A stretch of DNA of 64,000 bases from Sorlinia euscelidii (GCF_036452155.1 NZ_JAWJZY010000001.1), one strand, 5' to 3'. Counted from the first letter of the stretch, positions 1-10,014 are shown. Numbers and translations: made by a program. Notes: a model not told the origin generated them from the sequence alone.

Positions 1-2
1 TA

Positions 3-902
3 AGGCGGGCCGCCTGGTTTCTCAACAGCCGCTTCGATTATTGCGGGTCCCATATCGAGTTCCTCTCTAAACTCGATACGGATGATGTCCTCGACACGGT
101 TGCGCACGCCTATAAGGCGCTTTACCGGACATCACTCTCTAAAAAACCGTCACGCATCGCGTCCGGGGAAGATATCTCCGCTATGCCGGAATTTCTTTCC
201 CTTCATCTTAGCCTCGCCTGGTCAGCGCGGAATATCAGAAATATCTCAGTCTCATCCAAAGCCGAGATCACGCAGAAAGCCGCGGATCAACCCGAATTGA
301 TCGGCCAATGGCGTATCGCTGGGATCACAAGGTTACTGGATACGCGCATCACGGCGGAAACACTGATCATTCTGTCGCCCTATGACGATAAGCCGTTGCG
401 ATCCCAGCTTTCCTTCATGATTGAGGATCTGCTCGTCCACCGCTTTTATGATGATGATGCAGAAGCGGCATTTTACCTGATTTGGAGACGGTCCGGCTTA
501 AATGACCCGCCCGGCCTTTATCTTCCGGATACGGGGCTGGTCATCTCCGATCTTGAGTTCCCAGCGCTTATCCCGGCGAAAATCCTTGCCTGGATGTTGA
601 TCAATCCCGCCCACGTCCAGGTCATCGAACATGCGCAGCATTTCGATCCTGAAAATTTCGGCCTCGGCCGCACATCCGACATGACAAATCTGGCACCAAA
701 GCCGGAAGTGCTCCCCGAGCATAAACCGACTTATCAACGTGCCGATCTCATTTCCCCCGCCTGGGCTTTTCTCAGCCAATCGGACGCATCCAACGCGAAA
801 GATCAGGATGCCACGCCGGCGCCCGACATGGCCGCCACCAAGCCGGCGCGCGAAGCGCCCTCACCCTCAGGTTTTCTATCGCGGTTACGACGCAAGATCT
901 AA
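3..902 (+). CDS. Unknown protein, 5' end cut by the window
   Basis: The reading frame is open from base 3 and runs to the TAA at 900-902, so the visible part is 299 residues of a longer protein. An internal ATG at 183 is in frame, but upstream codons read as normal protein (for example WFLNSRFDYCGSHIEFL), so it is unlikely to be the true start. The protein has no signal peptide or membrane segment in the visible part. Its C-terminal 60 residues are rich in Ala, Pro and Asp and end in a basic tail (SRLRRKI), which suggests a disordered tail. I do not recognise the family. The lipoprotein gene begins 47 bases downstream on the same strand, so the two may be co-transcribed. Confidence 0.7.
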   Translation, partial: RRAAWFLNSRFDYCGSHIEFLSKLDTDDVLDTVAHAYKALYRTSLSKKPSRIASGEDISAMPEFLSLHLSLAWSARNIRNISVSSKAEITQKAADQPELIGQWRIAGITRLLDTRITAETLIILSPYDDKPLRSQLSFMIEDLLVHRFYDDDAEAAFYLIWRRSGLNDPPGLYLPDTGLVISDLEFPALIPAKILAWMLINPAHVQVIEHAQHFDPENFGLGRTSDMTNLAPKPEVLPEHKPTYQRADLISPAWAFLSQSDASNAKDQDATPAPDMAATKPAREAPSPSGFLSRLRRKI

Positions 903-949
903 AGCCATCCTCAGCGACATTCAGTATAGGTAAGGGAGCGGAAGCAGCG

Positions 950-1786
950 ATGAAAAGAGTCAGAATCGGTGTAACTTTCATGGCGTCGATCATGATTTTT
1001 TTCACCATTACAGGATGTGGCCAGCGACGCCCGGACCCTTCTCCGCCCATTGATTATGCGGATTTCAACACGCTGAACCTTAATGTCGCGTCCATCACGG
1101 TCGTTGATGACTCCGCACGCCAACACGTGCCCGGCGATATTTCCTACCGCGCCTCCATCCCTCTCATGATGCGGATACGTGAGATGGTCGCGCATCGCCT
1201 CAACGCCGCTGGCAGTCATGGCACCGCTAAAATCACAGTGGTAAGAGATTCCATCCAGCATGCACCCGTCTCAACCCTGATCGGCCAATTATCCCTTCGG
1301 ATTGATGTCGCCTCCCCGTCAAGCGACACGGCGGGTTACGCCGTCATCCGCACCGAGAGCACTGCCTATACAGGTGATATCGACGCTGAGTCGCCTGAGG
1401 CGTTGGATAATATGGGAATTTCCATGATGCGCAGCATGAATAGCGCACTGGAATATCAGATTCGGCATGTTCTGGGGGACTGGCTTGTGGATGCAAGCGG
1501 AATGCCGCTGCGTCATGACGTCAAGCAGGTTTCTTTAAACCCTGGTTCCGGCGATGACGGCGCATCAACAGCTGGTGATGCGGCAGCCGACGCGACCCCA
1601 GGTGTCACGATTGTCAAAGCGCCGGAAAAATCCGCGGCAGCCCAAACGCCAAAAGGTCCGAAGTCCGTCGATGTACCGGATGCCGTATTCCCACTTGGCG
1701 ATGATTCATCGTCACCTGCTGCGGCTGGGACACAGCTCTCACCCCAGCCGGGCACGCTGCACCTTCCCAATCATCGCGGCATTTAA
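950..1786 (+). CDS. Putative lipoprotein of unknown function
   Basis: This 278-residue protein starts with a basic N-terminus and a hydrophobic stretch ending in the lipobox ITGC (Cys23), so it should be exported and lipidated. Residues from about 30 to 190 look like one folded domain. The last 80 residues are low-complexity, rich in Ala, Ser, Asp and Pro, and probably disordered. A purine-rich stretch (AAGGGAGCGGAAG) lies upstream of the ATG. It follows the partial unknown gene by 47 bases. I do not recognise the family; an envelope role is inferred only from the lipobox. Confidence 0.7.
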   Translation: MKRVRIGVTFMASIMIFFTITGCGQRRPDPSPPIDYADFNTLNLNVASITVVDDSARQHVPGDISYRASIPLMMRIREMVAHRLNAAGSHGTAKITVVRDSIQHAPVSTLIGQLSLRIDVASPSSDTAGYAVIRTESTAYTGDIDAESPEALDNMGISMMRSMNSALEYQIRHVLGDWLVDASGMPLRHDVKQVSLNPGSGDDGASTAGDAAADATPGVTIVKAPEKSAAAQTPKGPKSVDVPDAVFPLGDDSSSPAAAGTQLSPQPGTLHLPNHRGI

Positions 1787-1908
1787 GCCCGGTCAAACCG
1801 AGCTCAAAAAAGCCTCTCCCTCAATTGGGGTTTGAGGCGGGAAAAGCGTCAGCCGATCTCAGTCAAGAAATCGGTTGGCCGCTTTATTCCGTCCCTTTTT
1901 TGCTGACG

Positions 1909-2145
1909 TCAGCTCTCCGCCTCGGAGCATATTTCTTCCGGGGCGGCATCCGTATGCTCGAGGATTTTCTCCCATTTTGCATTGAAATCCGGGTCAGCCT
2001 GCCGCCAATTATAAGCGGTGCCCCGATCAATTCCGGCGACGCGCGCAGCTTCTGAGATATTGGCGGATTTCGCGATCTGCTCCAGAAATTTCTTTTTCAT
2101 AAATTGAATGCGCACCTGGCGCGGCGTAAATTTGACACCTTTCAT
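1909..2145 (-). CDS. Small helix-turn-helix protein, phage terminase small subunit-like
   Basis: About 78 residues from the chosen ATG. An upstream in-frame ATG at 2190 would give 93 residues, and a TTG two codons upstream of 2145 lies about 9 bases after a GAGGAG and may be the real start. Residues 17-60 carry a helix-turn-helix of the kind found in phage terminase small subunits and related transposon proteins: NISEAARVAGIDRGTAYNWR followed by an acidic DPDF. The tail is acidic. No other phage gene lies nearby, so it is an orphan: either a small DNA-binding regulator or a phage remnant. Confidence 0.6.
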   Translation of the reverse strand: MKGVKFTPRQVRIQFMKKKFLEQIAKSANISEAARVAGIDRGTAYNWRQADPDFNAKWEKILEHTDAAPEEICSEAES

Positions 2146-2190
2146 GACCAATTTTAAATTCTCCTCAAATAAAATTGTCCGTGAGAACAA

Positions 2191-3106
2191 GAAGTCATGC
2201 GACGTGTCACCACGGCCTAATGTAATGATGCCTCTTTTGCGGATAGACGCGCAGAAGAGGCGGCTTAAATACTCGCTAAGGATAATAACAATTTTTCATC
2301 AACATTAAGCCGTTTCGAACGCGACACTTGAAGCCGTTCATCCTGGAAAACCGCCAGCGACTTGATGATGGATCTGGGGGCAAAACTCCTCTTCCTAAGG
2401 GGAAATCAACACGTAAAGCGCGGCTTCATAAATTGCGTGCACTGAATGACCGGACGCCCATCAACAATACATCTTTTCGGAGGCCGCTCTCCCCAATAAG
2501 TCGCCACAACCCAGGACTCGCACTAAAAAATCATTTATTGAATGAATGAATCCTTATGACTCCATTTTATAACTATTTTATCTTAAAGTATGAGTCAAAT
2601 ATACTTGTTTGAAGGATAATATATATTTTCCGGCATAAAATACTCCTTTGCGATATTGATATGATTTGAAGAATCTTCTCAATAAATCATACCACTTTAG
2701 ATTGTAGATGACTCACATTGTTTTTGAAAGTCCCGTTTATTGACCGGATATCTTTTACAATGCACGTGTCAAAATTTGCAACATTTTGTCATCATGTTGC
2801 TCAGTGCTCTGGCGGACCACATCTTACGCTGTAATTTCAATATGTTATAAACAATAGTTAATAGAAGATTGACTTTTGTTTATCATAGCAATTTTCAGCG
2901 CCCGATCGGCCGGATGCACGTCACGAGACAGGTGTGAGGAGTCGTGCCTGTCGAAATTCAACTTTAAAAAAAAGTAATTGGACATTTTGCGCGTAGTTTT
3001 GTCATCTCGTCGCTAATCTTCGTCAACATCGGTCCGCCTGTTACCGAGGGTCACTCCATCGGTCGCGACCTCCCTGCGACAAAACTGATAGGAAGCGCCG
3101 CGCTTA
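2191..3106. other. Intergenic region, strongly AT-rich core
   Basis: About 0.9 kb without a convincing gene. Bases 2520-2900 are far richer in A and T than the neighbours, with long A/T runs around 2560-2640 and 2830-2880. A 73-codon open frame at 2328-2549 lacks a ribosome site and looks non-coding. The promoter of the RND operon should lie in the last 200 bases; AGGAAG at 3091-3096 is its ribosome site. The AT-rich core could be a site for a nucleoid protein, but the sequence does not show this directly. Confidence 0.5.
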
Positions 3107-6100
3107 ATGAACGCTATTGTCGTCACCGCCCTCAGACGCCCTCTGACTTTCGTTGTCTTTTCGATCCTGATTTTGATGTTCGGCATTCTGGCGATTTTCA
3201 AGACGCCGACGGATGTTTTCCCGAATATCAAAATACCGGTCGTTTCCGTCGTCTGGACCTATAATGGCATGTTGCCGAAGCAGTTTGCAGGGCGCATCAT
3301 CTATAATTTTGAGCTTAACGTCACTTCAACCGTCAACAATATAGAGCGGATGGAGTCGAACTCTTATTACGGGCGCGGCATCGTCAATATTTTCTTCCAA
3401 CCCGGGACGGAAATCGGTGAGGCCATGGCTGAAGTCACGGCCATTTCACAGACCGTCATCAAACAGTTGCCGGTCAACATCCCTGCACCGATGGTCATGA
3501 AGCTCGACGCGTCCTCCGTGCCAGTGATCTCCCTGCAAATGACATCGGACAAGCAAACGCCTTCCGACCTCTTCAAACTTGGCGTCATCGGCGCACGCCC
3601 TTTACTCGTCACTGTCCCAGGCGCCGTCGTCGCGCATCCTTATGGCGGGATGGATAGTTTCGTGATGATCGCCCTCAATCAGAATCAGTTACGGGCGCAC
3701 AATCTCTCCTCTATGGACGTGCAGAATGCGATGCGCGACCAGAATATTGTGCTCCCCGCCGGGGATCAGAAAATCGACGCGATCGATTGGATGGTACAGA
3801 CCAACGCCACGCCGCAAACCATGAAGGAAATCGGCGATATCCCCGTCAAGCGTGTCGGTAATGCCGTCATTTATATTCATGACGTGGCCAATGTTTACCG
3901 GGGCGGGCATCCCCAGACCAATATCGTCCTCGTCAAAGGGCGGCAGGGTGTTGAGATCGTCGTTATGAAAGGCGGCGGCGCGTCAACACTCGACGTGGTG
4001 GATGGCGTCAAGAAACTCCTCCCGCGGCTTCGTACAATTCTGCCGCCGGATGTCAAGGTCAGCGTGCTGACCGACGCCTCCACCTTCGTGAAGGATTCGA
4101 TTGAGGATGTGGTGCAGGAGATGGTGACAGCCGCCTTGTTGACCGGTCTCGTCGTGCTGCTCTTCCTCGGGTCGTGGCGTTCCACCATCATCATCGCGAC
4201 ATCGATCCCCCTCGCCATTCTCTGTTCAATCATCGGGTTGAACTGGGCCGGTCAGACGATCAACGTCATGACCCTCGGCGGGCTGGCGCTGGCAGTCGGC
4301 ATTCTCGTCGATGATGCGACGGTGATGATCGAAAATATTGATACGCATCTGGAGATGGGAAAGGATCTCGAAGTCGCCATTATCGATGCCGCCAATCAGA
4401 TCGTTATCCCGACCTTTGTTTCAACAACCTGCATCTGTATCGTCTGGCTCCCTCTGCTGGAGCTGGATGGCATCTCCGGATTTCTGTTCCTGCCGATGGC
4501 CGAAGCCATTATTTTTGCGATGATCGCCTCATTCATCCTCTCGCGGACACTTGTCCCCACCATGGCGAAATATCTGCTGGCGGGACATGCCGGTGCTGAA
4601 GCGCATCACGGCGCGCCCCAGCTGGACGCAGGTCAGGCAAATTTTTTCAAACGCTTCCAGCGCGGGTTTGAGGCACGTTTCAGTGCATTTCGCGACGCTT
4701 ACGGGGCGTTTCTCGGGCGTCTCATCACCCATCGACGGCGCTTCGTGACAATCTTCCTCGGCGTCTCGCTTTCTTCCCTGCTGCTTTACACAATCGCGGG
4801 GCGAGACTTCTTCCCGGAGCCGAAATCAGGCATGATGCAGATGCATTTCCGCGCCCCTCTGGGCACGCGGATCGAGGTGGCGGCACGCATTGCCTCGCTG
4901 GTTGAAAACCGCATTCGCAAGGACCTCCCGGGAAAAATCGACAGCGTCGTCAGTAATTGCGGCCTGCCGGAAGGGCCGCACAACCAGGCCTTCATCCCCA
5001 CACCCACGATCGGCACGCAGGATTGTGACCTGACAATCAGCCTTCGGGATCAGGAATCACCGGTCTGGGATTATCGCGCCCTTCTGCGAAAAGATCTTTC
5101 AGCGCAGTTTCCCGGGACGGTCTTTACGTTCCAGCCTGCCGATATGACGGCGAAGATCCTTAATTTCGGATCGCCCTCCCCAATTGATATTCAAATATCC
5201 GGGCCGGATATCCGGGAGAACTTCAATTACGCACGATCCATCATCGGAAAATTGCGCCGTATCCCGGGTGCCGCGGATGTCGTCATTCAGCAATCCATGG
5301 CCACCCCGACGCTTCAGGTGGAGGGCGACCGCACATTCAGCCAGGCGACAGGGCTGACCGAAGCGGATATGGCGAATAATGAACTGATGACATTGTCAGG
5401 AAGCTCGACCGTTGATCCGCAATTCTGGCTTGACCCCAAAGATAACGTCACCTTCCCACTTAATGTCTACGTGTCGCAGGATCAGCTGACGCATTTCAAT
5501 GATCTGCTGACAATCCCGGTTGATAAAGGGGATGGTGATCCGAATGATCAGATCCAGCTTCTCGGGGCGATCAGCCATGTCACGCAGGTGGGCACGCCCG
5601 GTGAAGTATCGCATTTCAACTCCATGCCGGATATTGATATTTATGTGTCGGCCGAAGGGACGGATCTGGGTTCCGTCCTGTCGGGCGTCCAGCATGTTCT
5701 GTCCGAAACAGCCGGGCAGGCGCCGCGTAGTGCGGCGATTGATGTGCGCGGACAGGCCACGACGATGCACAGCGCTTACAGCCAGCTGATTTTCGGCCTG
5801 GTCGTGTCCGTCCTGCTGATCTATCTGCTGATCGTCGTTAATTTCCAGACCTGGCTTGATCCTTTCATTATCATCACCGCCTTGCCGGGGGCGCTGGCCG
5901 GGATTGCCTGGGCACTCTTCCTGACAGGGACGCGTCTATCCGTCCCCGCTTTGACGGGCGCCATTATGTGCATGGGCACGGCGACAGCCAATTCCATTCT
6001 CGTCGTCTCCTATGCGCGTGAGCGGATAGAGATCCATGGCGACGCCCTGAAAGCGGCATTGGAAGCCGGCATTGGTCGTATCCGCCCGGTTCTGATGACC

Positions 6101-6277
6101 GCACTTGCCATGATTGTCGGGATGGTGCCGATGGCGATCAGCAACTCGACCAACGCGCCACTGGGTAAAGCGGTCATTGGCGGTCTTCTGATTGCGACCG
6201 TGTCAACGCTCCTTTTCGTCCCCTGCGTCTATGCCATTCTTCATGACCGACAACCTAAATCCACGGAGACCCCCTGA
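3107..6277 (+). CDS. RND efflux transporter, inner-membrane permease
   Basis: A 1056-residue permease of the resistance-nodulation-division superfamily, which exports toxic compounds using the proton gradient. It has the expected layout: TM1 at about 11-31, a large periplasmic loop, TM2-6, a second loop and TM7-12. The proton-relay pair in TM4 is present as Asp402-Asp403 in VGILVDDATVMIEN. The length is normal for the HAE1-like group. AGGAAG precedes the ATG by about ten bases. Its stop overlaps the start of the adaptor gene by one base (TGATG), so the genes are one operon. The gene order permease-adaptor-channel differs from the common adaptor-first order. No regulator gene is adjacent, and the substrate cannot be read from the sequence. 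Confidence 0.95.
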   Translation: MNAIVVTALRRPLTFVVFSILILMFGILAIFKTPTDVFPNIKIPVVSVVWTYNGMLPKQFAGRIIYNFELNVTSTVNNIERMESNSYYGRGIVNIFFQPGTEIGEAMAEVTAISQTVIKQLPVNIPAPMVMKLDASSVPVISLQMTSDKQTPSDLFKLGVIGARPLLVTVPGAVVAHPYGGMDSFVMIALNQNQLRAHNLSSMDVQNAMRDQNIVLPAGDQKIDAIDWMVQTNATPQTMKEIGDIPVKRVGNAVIYIHDVANVYRGGHPQTNIVLVKGRQGVEIVVMKGGGASTLDVVDGVKKLLPRLRTILPPDVKVSVLTDASTFVKDSIEDVVQEMVTAALLTGLVVLLFLGSWRSTIIIATSIPLAILCSIIGLNWAGQTINVMTLGGLALAVGILVDDATVMIENIDTHLEMGKDLEVAIIDAANQIVIPTFVSTTCICIVWLPLLELDGISGFLFLPMAEAIIFAMIASFILSRTLVPTMAKYLLAGHAGAEAHHGAPQLDAGQANFFKRFQRGFEARFSAFRDAYGAFLGRLITHRRRFVTIFLGVSLSSLLLYTIAGRDFFPEPKSGMMQMHFRAPLGTRIEVAARIASLVENRIRKDLPGKIDSVVSNCGLPEGPHNQAFIPTPTIGTQDCDLTISLRDQESPVWDYRALLRKDLSAQFPGTVFTFQPADMTAKILNFGSPSPIDIQISGPDIRENFNYARSIIGKLRRIPGAADVVIQQSMATPTLQVEGDRTFSQATGLTEADMANNELMTLSGSSTVDPQFWLDPKDNVTFPLNVYVSQDQLTHFNDLLTIPVDKGDGDPNDQIQLLGAISHVTQVGTPGEVSHFNSMPDIDIYVSAEGTDLGSVLSGVQHVLSETAGQAPRSAAIDVRGQATTMHSAYSQLIFGLVVSVLLIYLLIVVNFQTWLDPFIIITALPGALAGIAWALFLTGTRLSVPALTGAIMCMGTATANSILVVSYARERIEIHGDALKAALEAGIGRIRPVLMTALAMIVGMVPMAISNSTNAPLGKAVIGGLLIATVSTLLFVPCVYAILHDRQPKSTETP

Positions 6278-7464
6278 TGGCCAACCGTAAAAAACTTCTT
6301 GTCACGGGGGGGGCAATTTTCTGCCTTTATGTCGGGTTTCTCCTCGTCGGTCGCATCGTCCATGCGTGGGAGCTTCGCCGGGTCACCCAATCCGGCGCTA
6401 TTGAAGATGTCGCTGTTCTGACACCGAAACCGGCAGATCCCATGGTGTCCATCACGCTGCCCGGCACGATCGATGCCTGGTATTCCGCGCGCATATATCC
6501 GCAGGTCTCCGGCTATGTGAAAATGTGGTTCAAGGATTATGGCGCCGATGTTCAGGCTGGTGATCTAATGGCGGAAATCAATGCGCCGGGCCTCGATGCG
6601 CAATATGCGCAGGCCAAGGCGGATCTTTCCGCAGCGGAAGCGAAATATAATCTTTCCGTTGTCACGGCCAAACGCTGGCAGGCGATGGGCAAATCCCAGT
6701 CCGTTTCCGGACAGGCTGTCTCCGTCTCCGTCGCGAACATGAAATCGCAGCAGGCAACTCTGGAAGCCGCGCAACATAATGTTGACCGGTTTGCCGCGCT
6801 TGAGAAATTCAAATCCATCGTCGCGCCTTTTTCAGGCGTCGTCACCGCACGTAATATCAGCGTCGGGGATTATGTGCGCGACGGGTCCGGCGATATGGAT
6901 GCGAAGGGCGACGCGAAAGAAATGTTCACGGTCGCGCAGGTGGATAAATTGCGCCTGTTCGTCTCCGTGCCGGAAGTCTTCGCCTATATTCTACAGCCGG
7001 GCCTCGAGGCGGATGTCACCGTGCCGCAATTTCCCAACCGCACTTTCAAGGCGCGCTTCCTGACGATGGCCCGCGGTTTTGACCCGAACACGCGCACGGC
7101 GGTGACGGAATTTGTGATGGAGAATGCGAACCACGAATTATGGCCAGGCACCTTCGCCTCCATCAAGCTGACCGCGAAAAACAGTCACAGTGCGGTACGG
7201 CAGATCCCGAGTGGCGCTTTGGTGTTTCAGGAAAAAGGCATGCAGGTCGCAACGGTGGACAAGTCTGGCCGCGTCCATTTCAAAAACATCAAGGTGGGCC
7301 GCATGGCGGACACATCCACCGAAGTGCTCTCGGGCCTTTCAGCGGATGATCGCGTCATCAACAACCCACCAGCCGACCTCCTTGAAGGGGACAAGGTTAA
7401 TGTCGTGATCCCTGCAAAAGGTTACGATCACGCGGCCGATGCCGATGGGGATGAGAAGAAATGA
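6277..7464 (+). CDS. RND efflux periplasmic adaptor (HlyD/MFP family)
   Basis: A 395-residue membrane-fusion protein that links the RND permease to the outer-membrane channel. An uncleaved N-terminal membrane anchor lies at about residues 7-27. The first half of the barrel-sandwich domain is at about 66-105 (YPQVSGYVKMWFKDYGADV), followed by an Ala/Gln-rich helical hairpin at about 105-165. The second half begins near IVAPFSGVVTARNISVGDYV. Beta-barrel and membrane-proximal domains follow, and the C-terminus is charged. It overlaps the permease gene by one base and the channel gene by four (ATGA), which indicates translational coupling. Confidence 0.95.
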   Translation: MANRKKLLVTGGAIFCLYVGFLLVGRIVHAWELRRVTQSGAIEDVAVLTPKPADPMVSITLPGTIDAWYSARIYPQVSGYVKMWFKDYGADVQAGDLMAEINAPGLDAQYAQAKADLSAAEAKYNLSVVTAKRWQAMGKSQSVSGQAVSVSVANMKSQQATLEAAQHNVDRFAALEKFKSIVAPFSGVVTARNISVGDYVRDGSGDMDAKGDAKEMFTVAQVDKLRLFVSVPEVFAYILQPGLEADVTVPQFPNRTFKARFLTMARGFDPNTRTAVTEFVMENANHELWPGTFASIKLTAKNSHSAVRQIPSGALVFQEKGMQVATVDKSGRVHFKNIKVGRMADTSTEVLSGLSADDRVINNPPADLLEGDKVNVVIPAKGYDHAADADGDEKK

Positions 7465-9077
7465 TGGCCCGCCTTTTGCCGTTCCGCCGCGCGCTGATAA
7501 AGTGTGGCGCTGTCACGGCCATGCTCGCCCTTTCCGCCTGCGACCTTGCGCCCACCTATCACGCGCCCAAATTTATTGTGCCTGCGAGCTGGCAGGGCCG
7601 CGCCCCTTTCAGCATCGCGACGCCAGCGGACGCGACCCTGTCGACTCAGTGGTGGACGATGTTCAGCGACCCCCTCCTCAATCAACTCGAGGATGATCTG
7701 ACGCACAGCAATCCGAACCTGCAGGCCGCAGCGGAACGTTTCATTCAGGCCCGCGCCATGGTGGCCTCCGCACGCTCGGACCTGCTGCCCCATTTATCGC
7801 TGAATGCGGGCGCGACGGATAATAAGCAGTCGGCGGACCGCCTCTTCCGCTATAAGGGCGCGACGACGGAGACGGATGAGGAATATCACGGCCTCGCCTC
7901 CTGGGAGCCGGATTTTTGGGCCAAATTGCGCAACCGCATGTGGATGCGGCAAAACCAGGCGCAGGAGAAGGCGGCGGATTACGCGATGTCACGCCTGAGC
8001 CTTCAGGCGGAGCTGGCATCTGACTTCATCCAGTTGCGTGGTTATGACGCGCAACTTGCGATTTATGATCAGTCCATCGCCTATTACCGTAAGGCATTAA
8101 AGATAACTCAGAACCAGCTCCAGAACCAGGCGGCGCCCGCCCTGGATGTCGCACGCGCCAAAACGCAGCTTTATAATACGATCGCCGCCAGATTGGACAT
8201 TGAGGCTGCCCGCGCCGTGGTTGAACATGCCATCGCGATCCTGACCAACCGCTCACCCTCATCCTTCCACATCCCCGCAAAGTCGGTCCTGCGCTTTGCC
8301 CAGCCCGCCATCCCGACCGGCGTTCCCTCGGCCCTTCTGCAGCGACGCCCGGATGTCGCGAGTGCGGAGCGCCGCATGGCGGAGGCCAATCGGGAGATCG
8401 GCATTGCACGCGCCGCATTCTATCCCAATGTGACTCTCAGCGCCGGGGGCGGCTTCGCGCAGAATGGGTTTGACCTCGCCAATCTCGCCAATTCCCTTTG
8501 GACTTACGGCGCGACCTTCAAATTACCGATTTTTGAGGGGGGCCTCCGCCGTGCGCGTTTACAGCAGGCCTGGTCCGATTATCGCGAAACACGCGATCTC
8601 TATCGCAGCAAAGTTCTGGACAGTTTCAGAGAAGTCGAGGACGGGCTGTCCCGCACGGATCGGCTGAACGCGGAGAATCAGGCGCTGAGCATGTCGGTTG
8701 ATGCCTCTCTCTCGACCCAGCGTATGACCATGACGCTTTATCAAGGTGGTGTCGGCACCTATCTCGAAGCGATTTTCGCGCAGGTGCAGACGCTGCAAAC
8801 CCGCATTGAGCAGGTGACAGTCGCAACAAGGTTATATCAGGCGGATGTCAGGTTGATCCGTGCATTAGGTGGCGGCTGGGATCGGTCAGCATTGCCGGAT
8901 ATGAAATCGACCCTGTCTCTTTCGCCCTTGCAATACGGGAATATCCGCCATCCGGACCCGATTGGCGATGTGGAGAATGCGCCCCACCCGAAAGCGTTTG
9001 AGGATCTGAGTCAACCCTTACCGGAACCGACGCACGCGACGCCGCACGAGGCCTTGCCACCCCTGCGCCTTCGATGA
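7461..9077 (+). CDS. RND efflux outer-membrane channel lipoprotein (NodT/OprM family)
   Basis: A 538-residue TolC-like channel, the outer-membrane part of the pump. The signal sequence ends in the lipobox LSAC at Cys27, as in NodT-type lipoproteins. Two repeated OEP (outer membrane efflux) domains follow, with the typical motif LLQRRPDVASAERRMAEAN between them and AFYPNVTLSAGGGFAQNGF after it. The last 60 residues, after the second OEP domain, are Pro-rich and longer than usual. The start overlaps the adaptor stop codon. No clear terminator was seen downstream. Confidence 0.95.
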   Translation: MMARLLPFRRALIKCGAVTAMLALSACDLAPTYHAPKFIVPASWQGRAPFSIATPADATLSTQWWTMFSDPLLNQLEDDLTHSNPNLQAAAERFIQARAMVASARSDLLPHLSLNAGATDNKQSADRLFRYKGATTETDEEYHGLASWEPDFWAKLRNRMWMRQNQAQEKAADYAMSRLSLQAELASDFIQLRGYDAQLAIYDQSIAYYRKALKITQNQLQNQAAPALDVARAKTQLYNTIAARLDIEAARAVVEHAIAILTNRSPSSFHIPAKSVLRFAQPAIPTGVPSALLQRRPDVASAERRMAEANREIGIARAAFYPNVTLSAGGGFAQNGFDLANLANSLWTYGATFKLPIFEGGLRRARLQQAWSDYRETRDLYRSKVLDSFREVEDGLSRTDRLNAENQALSMSVDASLSTQRMTMTLYQGGVGTYLEAIFAQVQTLQTRIEQVTVATRLYQADVRLIRALGGGWDRSALPDMKSTLSLSPLQYGNIRHPDPIGDVENAPHPKAFEDLSQPLPEPTHATPHEALPPLRLR

Positions 9078-9254
9078 ATTTGACAGGCGGTCGGGGCGTC
9101 GCCTTCCTCAAACATGTCATGCCGTCGCGCCATCTGCAGGGAACGGCACATTACGTGGACCCATCACCCTGACTGAGCATTTCACCGCAATTTGACCAGT
9201 GATCTTTCGGAAATGAGGTTGAGCCTGAGCGGCACAGGATTTAAAAAAGCGCTG

Positions 9255-9312
9255 GAGTAAATATATTTTACTTACTTCTGAAAAATGATAGATGAGAGAG
9301 TAAATATATTTT
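9255..9312. repeat. Paired 15-base direct repeat with palindromic core, operator-like
   Basis: GAGTAAATATATTTT occurs at 9255-9269 and again at 9298-9312, identical over 15 bases with starts 43 bases apart, close to four helical turns. The inner AAATATATTT is a perfect palindrome. Two identical palindromic sites on the same face of the helix are typical of a binding site for a dimeric regulator. They lie about 180 bases after the efflux operon and 770 bases before the next gene, so the controlled promoter is not clear. Confidence 0.4.
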
Positions 9313-9559
9313 CATCTCACCGCGATTCATGATGGTAAATTTCGAATTTCGAAGGGTTTAACCCGCGTCATTTGAGCAGGAGTTCAGATTTCCTCTTTCT
9401 CTTTATTGGGTAGAAACGCAGGGCCATGTGAGGTCTCGGGCCTGTTCAGAGTAACTCTTTGTTCACAAACGCGATTTATCAGGTGCATGCCGCTTTATTT
9501 TGTCATCGCAGTCGCGGGCCGGATCACTCAGTTGCGGAAGGGGAACATCGCAAGATGCC

Positions 9560-9598
9560 AAAAAGGTCGAGTTGCACGATAAGCTCGAGTGCCTTTTT
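9560..9598. terminator. Possible bidirectional terminator hairpin
   Basis: AAAAAGG at 9560-9566 is complementary to CCTTTTT at 9592-9598, and CGAG/CTCG inside extends the pairing across small mismatches. The A-run and T-run give a T-tail on either strand. It may end transcripts from the efflux operon about 480 bases after its last gene, or mark a small RNA. This is weak evidence taken from the sequence alone. Confidence 0.25.
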
Positions 9599-9985
9599 CA
9601 GGCCGTCAGTTCACTGTCGGACCTGCATCCTGCCGCTGTCGTGCGTGCGCGCTCCGCCATCCACCCACATGGTGAACCCTGCGCATTACCAACGTTTTTA
9701 TCACCGTTCTGGCCTGATATGCCGCGTCAGAACGCCCGCTTCATCTGTGAAAGATCACAAAAATCTAACTCTGAGAAATAAATATGACACGCCTTCAGGG
9801 CTTTAGCGATTCGGCAGGGGAGATATCAACAGTTCATTTAAATACGGATTTAAAAATTTAATGGCCTATTAAAATTTTGGGTCAAATCAGATAAATAAAA
9901 TCGAAGATAAACAATCAATTTAGATTTTTTTCTGCGTTTTTACTTTAAGAACGTCAATAATTTCCTCATAAATTATTTAAAATCA

Positions 9986-10014
9986 TTCTTTACTAAACAT
10001 GAAATTCATATATA
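9986..10014 (+). promoter_or_regulatory. Possible promoter of the FeeM-like operon
   Basis: TTCTTT (9986-9991) and TATATA (10009-10014) are separated by 17 bases, the usual spacing of a sigma-70 type promoter. They lie about 65 bases upstream of the ATG at 10080, in an AT-rich stretch. GGAG seven bases before that ATG gives the ribosome site. The -35 match is poor, so this is only a suggestion. Confidence 0.25.

Noticed and set aside
2328..2549. 73-codon frame in the AT-rich intergenic region
   Set aside because: No ribosome site and a composition typical of random translation.
9459..9806. Two overlapping open frames of 93 and 115 codons between the efflux and FeeM-like operons
   Set aside because: No ribosome site, no protein-like pattern, and the frames compete over the same DNA.
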